A DNA stretch of 64,000 nt from Conchocele bisecta (taxonomy: Eukaryota > Mollusca > Bivalvia > Lucinida > Thyasiridae): the NCBI GenBank assembly GCA_029237695.1, contig CM055265.1:107930773-107994772 (forward strand), in the 5' to 3' direction. The notes beneath the pieces were generated by a model. That model was not told the DNA's origin. It was given only the letters and a program-made list of their open reading frames with translations, and did not search any database. Positions 47,112 through 57,232 of the stretch are shown in pieces (the first letter of the stretch is position 1; each line of letters opens with the position of its first letter). Position numbers and translations under genes: made by a program.

Positions 47112-47721
47112 CAGAGCTGCCAACTGTTACGATTTTTCCGTATTTGTTCCGGAAAATACGTTAGAAATACGGAAGTACGGATAACAATTAAAAAGTACGA
47201 TTTTTAAAAAAATTAGCGCGGGAATATCTGGAAATAATAATTTCGTTTCACAATTCTGCCAATAAATCCTATTTTTTTATTTACCCGTAATCATTACTCG
47301 CCGAGGCGCTTACCATTTTGATTCTTGTTGTGTAGTAATAGTAGTTTCAAGCGCTCAGCGATATTGATTTATTCATCACGTAAATTCATAAAATGTCTGC
47401 TCCAAAGCGTGCAGCCAACGAATTTGGGTATTTTTTATCGAAAGAAGTTAGAACACATCTGTTCATCAATGATTACAGCGAGACACAGCCAATTTGGTCC
47501 TGTCAAAGCGCGGTGATGAATTTGCGTCTTGCAGGCAGTGTAATTGTGATTTTTCGGTTGGTCATGGTGGCCGAAACGAGGGCCAAGGCTCTAAAAAAAG
47601 TTAATTTATGCATATAAGTGAGTACTGATTTGTGTTCCGGAAAACATATGTGGTGTTCCGGAAAATAGCCCCCTTTTCTCTCCATGTTCCTCATGTGACC
47701 GACATGGGGTTGGCAGCTCTG
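47112..47721 (+). mobile_element. hAT-like DNA element, non-autonomous, inside LINE copy B
   Basis: The 610-bp insert has terminal inverted repeats CAGAGCTGCCAAC / GTTGGCAGCTCTG and a 6-bp direct repeat TCCATG on each side. The uninterrupted sequence is present in LINE copies A and C. Inside, two frames together encode RAANEFGYFLSKEVRTHLF and, after a frame change near 47500, a Cys-rich FASCRQCNCDFSVGHGG-like stretch typical of the BED-type finger at the start of some hAT-family transposases. No catalytic domain remains. A 6-bp rather than 8-bp duplication makes the superfamily uncertain. Confidence 0.65.
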
Positions 47722-48125
47722 TCCATGGTGTATTCCATGCCACAGCGCATTTACCGTGCAACACATCCTGCTGGACTGTATCGACTTTGCCGATATTCGA
47801 CGCAAACACTTCAATGTTAATTCACTTGCGGAGCTATTCCAGGTGGAGAACATTGAAGGTTTGCTTCGCTTTCTCCATGAAACTAACTTGTATCGGAAAA
47901 TTTAATTTTATCATTGTATACATGTGTCTCATTTCTATAATTTTATAATTCTATACATGTTTCACATTTATATTGTTCATCATATTAATATTTTTACCCT
48001 GATCATCTGATTGACTACCACATCTAACATACTGTTTTACTATTATTTTTATTCTTCATCTACATTGCTTGGCCCTAAATGATACTCTTTTGTGTTGATG
48101 GGCCGTTAAGCACCATTCCATTCCA

Positions 48126-48813
48126 TTCTTCTTGGAGTAGTATTACTATCTGATTTAAATTCTGAATCTCATTATCTTGATCAGCAGATATATGGTTACA
48201 CTTATCGATTTCAACCTCAAGGTTTGCTGTATGATTTGTTAATTCTGATATTCTGGCATTGTAGGTCAGCTTACACCTGTCTTTTCAATTCACTAGTTTT
48301 TCCCTGTAATCTATGGTTCAATGACCCAATTGTTTTTTAAGCATTTTTTTTTTACTGTTTTGTCTGTCTGATTTCATTCTTTAATTTCATATTTTCCAGT
48401 CTAGAAAGTTTTGTTTTGCACAATTTCTTTGTGTTCTCCAGTTCAGTTGCTAAAGCAGAATTTTCATGTATCGATTCATTCAATTCACTAGCAAGGTCAC
48501 TTGTCACGCGATTAAGACATTCTCTGTCATGTTGCGAATCATGGCGGTTGGTGGATGCACATCTATGTTGTGGTTCAGTGCGATGCTTTGGAAACTTTAC
48601 ACCTTCGTTCATGAACCTTTCCAAATTATACTTTCCTGTCTCACTGGCCTTTGATTTTAAGAGTGTTTGATATTTCATGTAAGTAGTCTTACAAACAGTA
48701 TAAATATATTTGGTGTTATGAACATCAGGGCTCTGCTTTATCAGCCATTTGCTGGCAATGGCCAAGCCTTCTTCTTTTATGCGTTGAACTAATTCTGAGT
48801 TATTAGTTGACAT
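48126..48813 (-). pseudogene. Decayed repetitive gene, N-terminal piece (copy B)
   Basis: Starts at MSTNNSELVQRIKEEGLAIA (ATG 48813) and continues KSKASETGKYNLERFMNEGV, then a long coiled coil (ELNESIHENSALATELENTK). The frame stops near 48352, and further coiled-coil sequence is in other frames down to the LINE junction. It continues at 45436-45772. An extra fragment of the same region lies at 50010-50092. Confidence 0.6.
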
Positions 48814-49313
48814 TAGGGATATTTTCAAAAATGAATTCAGAATGGCACAAAATGTCATTGGTATAGATTTCTGCAGGCAACTCTTGTGGATCTGTCTGTA
48901 TATCTATTACATACCTGTGGGAAAATCATTTATACCGTTATATTAAGATATGGTTAACATTACTTCTCACTCTGCTCTTTGTACAGTGGTCCATATACAA
49001 CAAATATTATTATTGTGCAATGTTATTCTTTCACACCAAAATACATGTATTTAACATTGATCGCTCCATGAAATTGAATGCAGTGGATGTTAGTCTTGAT
49101 TGATTGCATGTAGTTTTATTGTTATGTCCATGTAACAACAAGGTCATTACGAACCTAAATGTTGGCATTATAGCATTATGGAGCAAGATGATTAAATATT
49201 ACACAATAATAATGAGTGTGTATGGACTGCTGTTGTTATTTTTGTTTAAGCTTGTAGTCTACACAAAACATAAACTAATATGATGTAGTGTTACATACAA
49301 TTTGGTTAATGTA

Positions 49314-50009
49314 TATATATTGTATTATACACATCTATATGCTAAGTAACAAACACAATGATTCAACACCGACACCAATCTAGTAGACTAAGGGTTATAG
49401 TGTTACATGTTATGAATTGCAGTGAGCCATAATCTATCAAAACCAGACTTGCTTCATTTAAGAACCAACGTACATCCTACTTAGTTGTACACGTTTGCCT
49501 CCTGATAATGCACATAACTGGTCATGGGAAAACTGAATCTGCATCACTGTATACCTTGAGCGGACTGCATGGATGTGCAGGCTGGTCTGGTACTACACTG
49601 ATCACACAGGAAATAAGCCATGTTGTGACGGATCATGTCCCAATGGTATGCATGCACTAAAAGATACTTTTGCCCGGAGACAATCAGAAAAAAATATTTT
49701 ATGCAGCACTCTGAATGTTTTTGATAACCTAGGAAAAACATAGTAATTTCATGTTGAATTTGTTAAAAAATACAGATGAGGTTGTGAAGATATTGAATAT
49801 TGCCAACAATTATTTTATTTTTTATTTTGACAATTGTGGCTAGCCACGGCAACTGTCATGATGTATATTTCCTTGTATTTTGGTTTGACCGTCATCTCCG
49901 AACTATTGGAAACACCATAACCAGAAAGAAAATCAGCTACACTGATTATTTTCACTTACATATACTTCAATATCCTTTTCTTCAAGGCTCTGTATCGACT
50001 TGATGGAAG
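49314..50009. other. Non-coding stretch, nothing recognised
   Basis: AT-rich, with a degenerate 'ggatgtgcaggctggtctg' repeat near 49570 that belongs to the hairpin-type palindromes. Confidence 0.4.
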
Positions 50010-50092
50010 ACAGTTGGTGTTCATGAACCTTTCCAAATTATACTTTCCGGTCTCACTGGCCTTTGATTTTAAGAGTGTTTGATATAAGTCAT
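50010..50092 (-). pseudogene. Third fragment of the 48.8-kb repetitive gene
   Basis: Minus strand encodes TLLKSKASETGKYNLERFMN, matching 48608-48675 almost exactly, with unrelated sequence on both sides. Confidence 0.55.
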
Positions 50093-50121
50093 TTAAAAAT
50101 AAGTCATTTAACGCATATTTC

Positions 50122-50177
50122 GGACGGACGGACGGACGGACGGACGGACGCACACACGCACACACGCACACACGCAC
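50122..50177 (+). repeat. Microsatellites (ggac)n and (cacacg)n
   Basis: About seven 'ggac' units followed by three or four 'cacacg' units. The minus-strand frames through them (Arg/Pro/Ser/Val-rich) are artefacts. Confidence 0.9.
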
Positions 50178-50582
50178 AGACACCATGACGTCATAGCGAT
50201 CACGATGTCTCGCTTTCCGCAAGCGGGCTCCACAAAAACATCGTGAATTTTGTAAATATTTTGATTGAAATTACACACATGCACAAAGACAAAGGTACAA
50301 AAGCACATATTTTACACATAAAGTTCAGTAAACACTGAACAGTGTTTGATTATTCTGCCAAATACACCAACACTAACAGACAGCACTTATCAGACATGCA
50401 GAACTAGTCAGTAGACTCGGTAATCAACTTATCCGGACTTAGGAACTGTCCGGATTTGGGTCAAATTGTCACTGGCGGATCGATCGACATTTATACACAA
50501 AATACGGATGTCAAGATATTAATAAACCAAAGGTGTATAATAGCGTATAATATCGTTATAACAAGTTATATCATGGTATGGT

Positions 50583-50858
50583 ATGGTTGCTTTGAGTGTG
50601 ATAATAACGTTTTTATGTGTAGGAACTTCGTGCAGTTCGCATTCGTCTGCACCGGAAGTGGCCAAGGTAGATAATTCATCGAATTATGGTTCTGGAGGTT
50701 TACACAGTGGGTATTTCAATGGTGTTTCGCGGACTTGCGCGGACGATTTGAACAACAAATATGGTCAAAACTCACACAAAAATGGCACCCAGTTTTCATC
50801 TAGGGTAAATCACGCTAAAGCATCAATGAAATATTGCTCCAGGTTGCCCCAAAGGTAG
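50583..50858 (+). CDS. Possible small secreted protein or exon, unidentified
   Basis: A 91-aa frame starts MVALSVIITFLCVGTSCSSH, which looks like a signal peptide (hydrophobic core, then small residues), and continues with a polar Ser/Asn/Gly-rich part and two Cys. There is no neighbour gene, no clear promoter and no recognised domain, so it may be a chance ORF. It lies 0.4 kb upstream of the decayed element gene that begins near 51286. Confidence 0.2.
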   Translation: MVALSVIITFLCVGTSCSSHSSAPEVAKVDNSSNYGSGGLHSGYFNGVSRTCADDLNNKYGQNSHKNGTQFSSRVNHAKASMKYCSRLPQR

Positions 50859-51285
50859 CCAATATTCGATCATAACATGCGTAATTATTTGGATTTATTC
50901 TTATAAAATCTTGATAACTTGCCTTCAAGGCACCTCTCATGCAAATGTTCGTGACATGTGATCCAAAAACAAAAGCCAAATGACTGAAATATCGAAAAAT
51001 GTTTGTGACGTGTCCACCTTGTGACGTGTCCACCTTGTGACATCCAAAATGGCGGCGATATTTGCGAAGCGACTTTTCATTTCGGCAACTTTGCGGCCAT
51101 TTTATGATGACATCGCAATACTTTAGAGATGTTTTCAACATACCCTTTTGGAAATAAGCATTTTATAGTTCGGATTCATGTGTATTTGTTCTAAAGTCAA
51201 TGCATTTTTTTTTTATTAAATTGCTTCTGAAATGAACAGGTATTTGGCTGCTGACAGATATAAACGGAAGTTCATACGGAAGTGT

Positions 51286-51626
51286 TGACATCGCTAGCTA
51301 ACCTGAAAGACTTTGCTCAAAAACGTGCAAAGTACGGAGAGGTAAAATATGCATCTCTGGATGAAGCGCTAACGAACATGTCTGAAATTCAGCTATAGGC
51401 CGTATCATATCAGAGGGACTGCTACAAAAATGTTGCACACAAGGGAATGCTATCTCGGGCAGCGAAGAGATTTGCTGATTCTTGTTCTGTTGACTATGCA
51501 AAAGTCACGCCTGCAAATGTAGGGCGTCCGTCAACTTCACGTGATACCCGCGATAATATTGATCGGTCTCGACGTTCTGGGTGTAATGAACCTAAGCGCA
51601 AAATATGTGTATTTCTGTGTAAGACA
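51286..51626 (+). pseudogene. Large element-type gene, N-terminal block
   Basis: The frame is open from about 51286 except for TAG at 51396-51398. It encodes KDFAQKRAKYGEVKYASLDE, RAAKRFADSCSVDYAKV and RRSGCNEPKRKICVFLC, then runs into SINE sequence. The next block in the same family starts at 52036. Function not known. Confidence 0.5.
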
Positions 51627-52035
51627 GCAGGTTAATCCTGTTTGCCCGGCCTTAAATGACCTTAGCTGTTGATAGGCCGTTAAACACAAATAAACAAACA
51701 AACTATTAAACGTTCACCAATTCAATCGGTTTATAAATCAGAACAGAATATTTACATCGAGAAAAAATATATTCAGCCCTGAAATTAGAATAACCTGCCC
51801 TGGTGCCAGGTCCATACCACACCAGTCACTTGGCCCCTTCCCCTATAATAGGATTACGAATAATCGTGATACTCACATAAGGGGAATAACCAGATTCAAC
51901 TGTCGCATACAAAATACCAAAGACGTATGTGAGGGCCAAACCAGGTCTCCAGTCTGAATTCCGGTAAGGGTGAACCCCGATCGTTCCATTACCCATCACA
52001 TTCTCCCACCTGCCACCCACTTGAACGTTTAATAG
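51627..52035. mobile_element. SINE-like insertions in opposite orientations, bounded by a 14-bp inverted repeat
   Basis: 51627-51702 is the 3' tail of the 2464-type SINE in plus orientation ('cccggccttaaatgacc', 'gataggccgttaaacac', (aaac)n). 51717-52021 is the body of the same SINE in minus orientation without its tail. The minus piece is enclosed by 'ctattaaacgttca' (51703-51716) and 'tgaacgtttaatag' (52022-52035), a perfect 14-bp inverted repeat. The block splits the coding frame of the surrounding gene. Confidence 0.6.
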
Positions 52036-55000
52036 ATATTAAAAACAGCACGGGTGATTCCCAAGTGAGAGCAAAACTTTCACTAATACAAAAACCATCT
52101 GACGCGGCAGCATTTGAACTGTGGTATCACCGCGACTGCTTGAGAGCGAATGAGAGAGAATGCGAATATATCAAGAATAATCAAAATACATTGAACGAAT
52201 CTTTATGTAAGTGTATCTCTGATATTGAAATTGTAAATGCCGTGAAATCGTCTCTAGCAGTCGGATCATCTTTGACAATGAAAAATATCAACACAGACTA
52301 TTTTACTGTTTTGACGGACAATGGAGTTGACCCGGGAACAAAAAATCGCAAAAAGCATCTCAAACACCTAATTACAGACAATATCAATGATACTGAATTT
52401 GTACGGCCACCAAAACAAAATGAAAGCGAACTCTTGGTAAACAAACGTACAGTAGGTGCTGCCGTCGATAAGGCCGTACTTAATGAAACTAACGACGGTC
52501 TTAATGATATCGTTATCGCAGCTCGCGTGCTGCGAAACGAATTACTAGACCTAAATGTACATGGAAGTTTACAGGTAGTATGGAATATACGATTCCACCA
52601 ATGACGTCGTTTTTCCTGAAACAGTTATTATATGGTACAAAGTAAACTGTTATATCAGGCAAACGGGAAAGTGATGTGAAAAAGACAGTGAGTATAGTGT
52701 CCCATGTTCTTCCACAAAACTGACAGGCACGTGAATTACGAGCCAACGACGGACGTAGGCTTTCGCGGACGCACTGAAACTCCGTTATCAATAGGGTTAG
52801 CTCTAACTATCCACAACAAACTTCGCAGTAAAGTTATCATAAACTGTCGGAGCTTAATCTTGGCTGCACATACGCAGGAGTTATCAATATGGAGAAAAGG
52901 GTTGAGTGTGGTGTGGTGGAGCAAATCAGGGTATTGCTTACCACAATTTACCAAAAAGGGCAAATCAATATATTTTCCAATAGACAATGTTGACTGTCTG
53001 GAAGATACATGGGATGGTCAAAACACATTGCACGGGACAGTGGTTGTTATGAACCAACAAATGACGAAGGAGAGCCAGTTAGCAAACCTATTTCCATTCC
53101 TGAAAAGGTAACACCCGTGTAACTGGACGTTGTCTACAGCAATGCGCCATATACCAAGCCAAAGCCTATTGAGTTTGCAACATTTGAATTCAACTCCGAA
53201 ACCGGGGCGTTAAAGGAGTATCACATCAAGGATAGGACTTGCATGCTATCGAGTTATCTGGGCAACTCAAAACGGATTGATGCTATACCTTTGGATGCAG
53301 CCGAAACTTCAACCGCGGAGTTTGTTAATGAAATATCAGGTGAAGTTGATTCACATGATCGTGACTCATCATATCGAGTCGTCCGAGTCAAAGAAAATAC
53401 TAAATGTAGGTGGTATATCTGTAAAGCAGAGCTCGATAGCAGTAAATGGGCTGCCTGCAACAAATTCACTACTTATGCAAACAGAGAAAGGTCTTGCTTC
53501 TAAGACAAATAGCGCAGTTATCACACCTCTGTGTCGACAGTCGCCAACGGATTATGCGACACTGTACACGGTTCTGTCTTTAACACAGAATATTTCAGCA
53601 GTTGCCATGGGCCCGCAAAGAAAAACGGTAATCACTCTGGATCTCGCGCTGTATGAAAGAGCAATAAAACTCCAGACATGTACGGGAAACAGAAACTGGG
53701 TGCTTCGAGCTGGAGAGCTTCATATTTGTTTTGCTGCTCTCCATGCTTTAGGGAAATACATAGAGGACAGTGGTCTCGATACCGTGTCTGTAGATACTGG
53801 TATATATTCGCCTGTCACACTCCGCCCAATATTCGCTGGCAATGCTTTCAAAAGAGGCATCGAATACCACATCATGAACGCAATGGCATTGTACTTTCGC
53901 AAATATGAACAGTTATTTGGTGACAAGCCATCAGACAAACGTGTTGAACAGTGCCAAACATTGCGGACAAATCTTCACGCACGTGATGAAGACTAACAAA
54001 TGTTTAACGACATTTGCGCCCACTATGCAAATATACTTGACAAATACATGACAGACGAGGCTAGTGGAGAATTAGGTGTGTTCATCATGAACTATTTACA
54101 CCAGGTCGAGTGCCTTTTCACCTGATCCCCGCATGTAGGCAGGGCAATTGGAACGAATATTTGTCAGCCCTCGATGAGCAAGTAAAATAAGCAAGTAAAA
54201 TACTTCTTCGGGCATGATTTATACAACTACGCTCGCTTGATTCCGGTACACTTTGCCCAGATGAACGAGCTCAAGACCGAATAACCTGAAACATGGAAAG
54301 CACTCGAAGAAGGTGAGTTGTGTGTGAAGAAAACTGGTATACCATTTACCAATCTGTTTGTGGATCAGACTCTGGAGCAGAGTATTAGAGAGTTGAAGGT
54401 GGTTGGAGGCATTACTGCTATAACTCAAAGTGAACCAACGCTCAATCGATTCCTACTTACAGCTCCCGAAATGACACACATCGTCGGTGAGTTTCAGTCA
54501 TTGTATTATTCATCCGGTAGCAGCTCATGCCCTGAATAACATTATCAATTGTCTGGGACATTTGGCACACGAGCTGCAAGAAATGCAGCAACAATCCAGA
54601 TATGTCTAGAAAGCCACTGCGATGGAAATCCATTTGAAAACAAGCTGCCACCGGTAAACATAGTTTCCATGATGGCTTTACCAGACACTGCAGTGTACGA
54701 CATTCTTAACAGAGATGGGCAGGGAACTGAACGGTATAAAGAGTTCGTAGAAACGTGATTGAGAACGGCATCTGCGCTATCTGTTTGGTATAGAATTGAA
54801 CAATTGACGCTGAAAACACACAGCACATGTTTGACAAAATCAAATGTAGCAATCGGCAACAAAGTAGTGAAGCTTCGTGAAGATCGTCAATTACTTGCGC
54901 GATTTTTAGTCGTTCAACAGGCACGCCCAGATATGATGTCGAAGCTGGGGGAAACAATCGGAAATTATGAGATGGCTATAACACCACGATATCTCTTTGC

Positions 55001-55040
55001 TACCGACGGAACATTGGTGCTACCATCGGACAAAGTCTCA
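52036..55040 (+). pseudogene. Large element-type gene, central blocks
   Basis: Blocks in several frames: 52065-52604 (AFELWYHRDCLRANERECEY), 52704-53111 (YFPIDNVDCLEDTWDGQNTLHG), 53243-53996 (WAATNSLL-type motif region, then HALGKYIEDSGLDTVSVDTG and NAFKRGIEYHIMNAMALYF), 54000-54540 (IPFTNLFVDQTLEQSIRELK), 54549-54758 and 54759-55040 (LREDRQLLARFLVVQQARPD, RYLFATDGTLVLPSD). At least five frameshifts or stops separate them. The block order matches a repetitive family in bivalves and cnidarians. It stops abruptly at 55040 where the virus-like element begins; the family continues at 61.2 and 62.6 kb. Confidence 0.55.
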
Positions 55041-55239
55041 TTTATTTCTTATTTTTTTTTTTTTAACATCGTTTTACCCCTCGGGGATCCTTTCTGGTTA
55101 AAAAAAAATAATAAAAAAATAATCGCCGCCGACCGTAATAATGTCCTAGTCCTCTATTAAATAATTGTGGGAAAAATTACGTTTTTTTTTTAAATTTTCT
55201 AAGATTTTTGGCGGGAAAAAATAAATTTCGGCCAAAAAA

Positions 55240-55269
55240 AAAAGAATCTCCCCAAAGGGAGATTCTTTT
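55240..55269. terminator. Perfect 13-bp hairpin at the 3' end of the viral unit
   Basis: Left arm AAAAGAATCTCCC (55240-55252), loop CAAA, right arm GGGAGATTCTTTT (55257-55269), set in A and T runs. It lies about 65 bases beyond the NS1 stop on the minus strand and just past the poly(A) signal. It could be an RNA 3' structure or a remnant of a viral terminal hairpin; the sequence alone does not decide. Confidence 0.6.
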
Positions 55270-55301
55270 CTTTTTCTTTTTTTTTATCAGGAACTCTTTT
55301 G

Positions 55302-55307
55302 TTTATT
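55302..55307 (-). promoter_or_regulatory. Poly(A) signal AATAAA after NS1
   Basis: Minus-strand AATAAA (repeated as aataaataaa) lies about 27 bases past the NS1 stop. All four viral ORFs read toward it, so it could serve as a shared 3' end. Confidence 0.6.
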
Positions 55308-55333
55308 TATTATTTTATACATGTACATACAAT

Positions 55334-57232
55334 TTATACAATAGCACTCTCATCTGCAATGAGCAACATTTGTGTAAGTGTAAGTCCAGTTTCTTCTTCC
55401 ATTCGAAGTTCACATTCTTGATTACCCGACATCGCATACTGTACATGTCGTTGCGCTTCTTCACGAGAAATACTGTCCGGATTGTAAATTCCAATGGTGG
55501 TGTCATCATGTAGATCTAAGTCACTTTCTAAACTTTCCAATGTCATTAAACTATTGTTTTCTTCATCCTCATCACTATCTGAAATCTCTATAGGATTTTC
55601 TTCACACCCTTGTATGTTTTCATTCAATATTTCACACGTTTCTTTTTTCACATTAATTCGCAGTTTCGGTAAGGGCGGTCTGTCGTGTCGTCCTGCAATA
55701 GTAGCCGTTGCATCACCGGTACAATTCGGAATAGTAGCCGGAATTATTTGCAGTTTCATTTTCTTTTGTTCAGGTTTGGTTAGTATAAGTTCAGGAATGA
55801 CAATGAGATCTTTATTCAGACAGGCTTGGTAAGCAAAATCTTGAGATTGTATTGTCTGTCCGCACTGATCAATAGGTAACAGACAGGAGGTCCAGTAAGT
55901 CTTACCTGCGTTGCTTTCACCTTGCAGCATGAATCCATTGACTTTCTCAATAGATTTGTCGAGTATCTGGAACAGTTTCAGTAAATAATCGCCAGGATTG
56001 ATCATTTGTTTCACGCACCATTCCTTGAATTTCAATGCTGTTTCAGGAACAGTCAAACCATTCTCTGGTATGGGACAGTGCTTGATGACTTCTTCAATTG
56101 TTTGTCTTCCCATTTCTTGTTTCTTAATATGACTTTCTGCAATTGTCTGATTAAATATATCTGTGAAATTTGGGGCCAACTTAATCGATCGCCAGAGGAG
56201 TAACTCTTCCTTGTTGTTAGATTGTAAAATACTGCGGAGAATACCATCCTGAGTTCTACTTTCATACTTGTCAAGGAACTTGTGAATAATGTCAACTTTC
56301 TCTGCATGTTTGGTTGTTCTGAACTTAGCTTTATCAGCCGTGACACTGGCACACTGTGTCATGTCTGTGAAAGTAGCAGATGCTTGAGGAACAACTTCAC
56401 CAGTAGCAACTCGTTTCATGTAGGCACCCATACTGCGATCTGTTATAGTTGGTAATTTCTTCAATTCCTGTTCTAAGAAGTAGACAGCAGTCTTTGTTTC
56501 ATCGAAGTCTTTGGTTCCATCGTCTACATTGAAGTCCACATCAGAGACTGGATCGGTGTTTGTCGTGAAGGCTTCATTTGCCATTGTAGCTTTCGTGATT
56601 TTCGCACACAACATCATGTTGTTGCAACCCAACAATGTCATAGGCTTTGTTATGAGATGTCGGGTAATGGCGTCAATGTTGCGAATCCGCTGGTACTTTA
56701 CATTTATTGCATACTTCTTGAAGACTGTCTGCATTTTCTTATATCTATAATTGTCTTGCAACTTACACTGCGCATGAGCGATAAGATGTATATGCATGCC
56801 ATTAAACTGACAAGCACTGTCGTCACTTCCATTATGCCATATCATTGCAGATGGGGTGTTATTCAAGAACTGTTTCAAAGTGTCATTTATTTCAGCGTCC
56901 ATTTGACCCATCATATGGTAAACATCCATGGGTGTTGCAAAGTTTAAGGTGGGATACAAGTGTATACCTTTTTGATACATATCAGCATTTGCATAAACAC
57001 CAATGTTGTTCTCACCATTCGATAGTTCGAATTTGCCGTCATTATCTTGTTTGTATACTCGAGACTGAATGGTCTTGGGTGTGATTTTATCATCAAGGTT
57101 TGTGATTATGACAGAATACCACTGTCCATTTGGAACACCAGCGGCGTAAATTTCGGTGGGTTTCTGTCGGTGATAGTGGTTGCGGATGTCCATGATGCCT
57201 GTAAATATAATTACAAAATTAAACTTGATCAA
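55334..57232 (-). CDS. NS1-like replication protein: HUH nuclease plus truncated SF3 helicase
   Basis: A 632-codon open frame without stops. Residues about 1-210 form an HUH-type nuclease region; HIH is at 147-149 (GMHIHLIAHA). A downstream segment RHLITKP (191-197) occupies the place where I would expect the catalytic Tyr motif, but no Tyr is visible there. SF3 Walker A is GESNAGKT (438-445) and a Walker B-like DLIVIPE is at 475-481. After residue 490 the frame continues into a Lys/Pro-rich and then acidic tail (ISDSDEDEENN) without motif B' or motif C, so the ATPase core is incomplete. Parvovirus NS1 nicks and unwinds the replicating genome; activity here is doubtful. The ATG at 57193 (MDIRNHYHRQK) just after a splice-acceptor-like tttacag is a better start than 57232. 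Confidence 0.75.
   Translation of the reverse strand: MIKFNFVIIFTGIMDIRNHYHRQKPTEIYAAGVPNGQWYSVIITNLDDKITPKTIQSRVYKQDNDGKFELSNGENNIGVYANADMYQKGIHLYPTLNFATPMDVYHMMGQMDAEINDTLKQFLNNTPSAMIWHNGSDDSACQFNGMHIHLIAHAQCKLQDNYRYKKMQTVFKKYAINVKYQRIRNIDAITRHLITKPMTLLGCNNMMLCAKITKATMANEAFTTNTDPVSDVDFNVDDGTKDFDETKTAVYFLEQELKKLPTITDRSMGAYMKRVATGEVVPQASATFTDMTQCASVTADKAKFRTTKHAEKVDIIHKFLDKYESRTQDGILRSILQSNNKEELLLWRSIKLAPNFTDIFNQTIAESHIKKQEMGRQTIEEVIKHCPIPENGLTVPETALKFKEWCVKQMINPGDYLLKLFQILDKSIEKVNGFMLQGESNAGKTYWTSCLLPIDQCGQTIQSQDFAYQACLNKDLIVIPELILTKPEQKKMKLQIIPATIPNCTGDATATIAGRHDRPPLPKLRINVKKETCEILNENIQGCEENPIEISDSDEDEENNSLMTLESLESDLDLHDDTTIGIYNPDSISREEAQRHVQYAMSGNQECELRMEEETGLTLTQMLLIADESAIV

Larger units (their letters stand above)
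45773..48125 (+). mobile_element. Non-LTR retrotransposon (I/Jockey-like), 5'-truncated, copy B
   Basis: Flanked by the perfect 13-bp direct repeat ttcttcttggagt (45760-45772, 48126-48138). Frame 45766-46389 covers the RT thumb (ENGFKFSKSKTNCMHF, FLGLIFDSKLTFKPHL). Frame 46573-47111 has RNase H (DKSSIFSAELRAILLALDF, CSDSLSSLQLYN, CWLPSHTGIKGNDRADSAAK). The C-terminal Cys/His cluster resumes at 47728. It is interrupted by a hAT-like element (47112-47721) and a hairpin MITE (46506-46575). Tail (attcc)n. Confidence 0.88.
44953..49313. repeat. Segmental duplication, copy B
   Basis: Starts at the shared 'taagaacccttcatccacc' and ends at shared 'caatttggttaatgta'. It keeps the decayed gene on both sides of its own LINE insertion. 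Confidence 0.75.

Noticed and set aside
49956..50308. Arg/Pro/Val-Cys-rich minus-strand frames
   Set aside because: They translate (ggac)n and (cacacg)n microsatellites.
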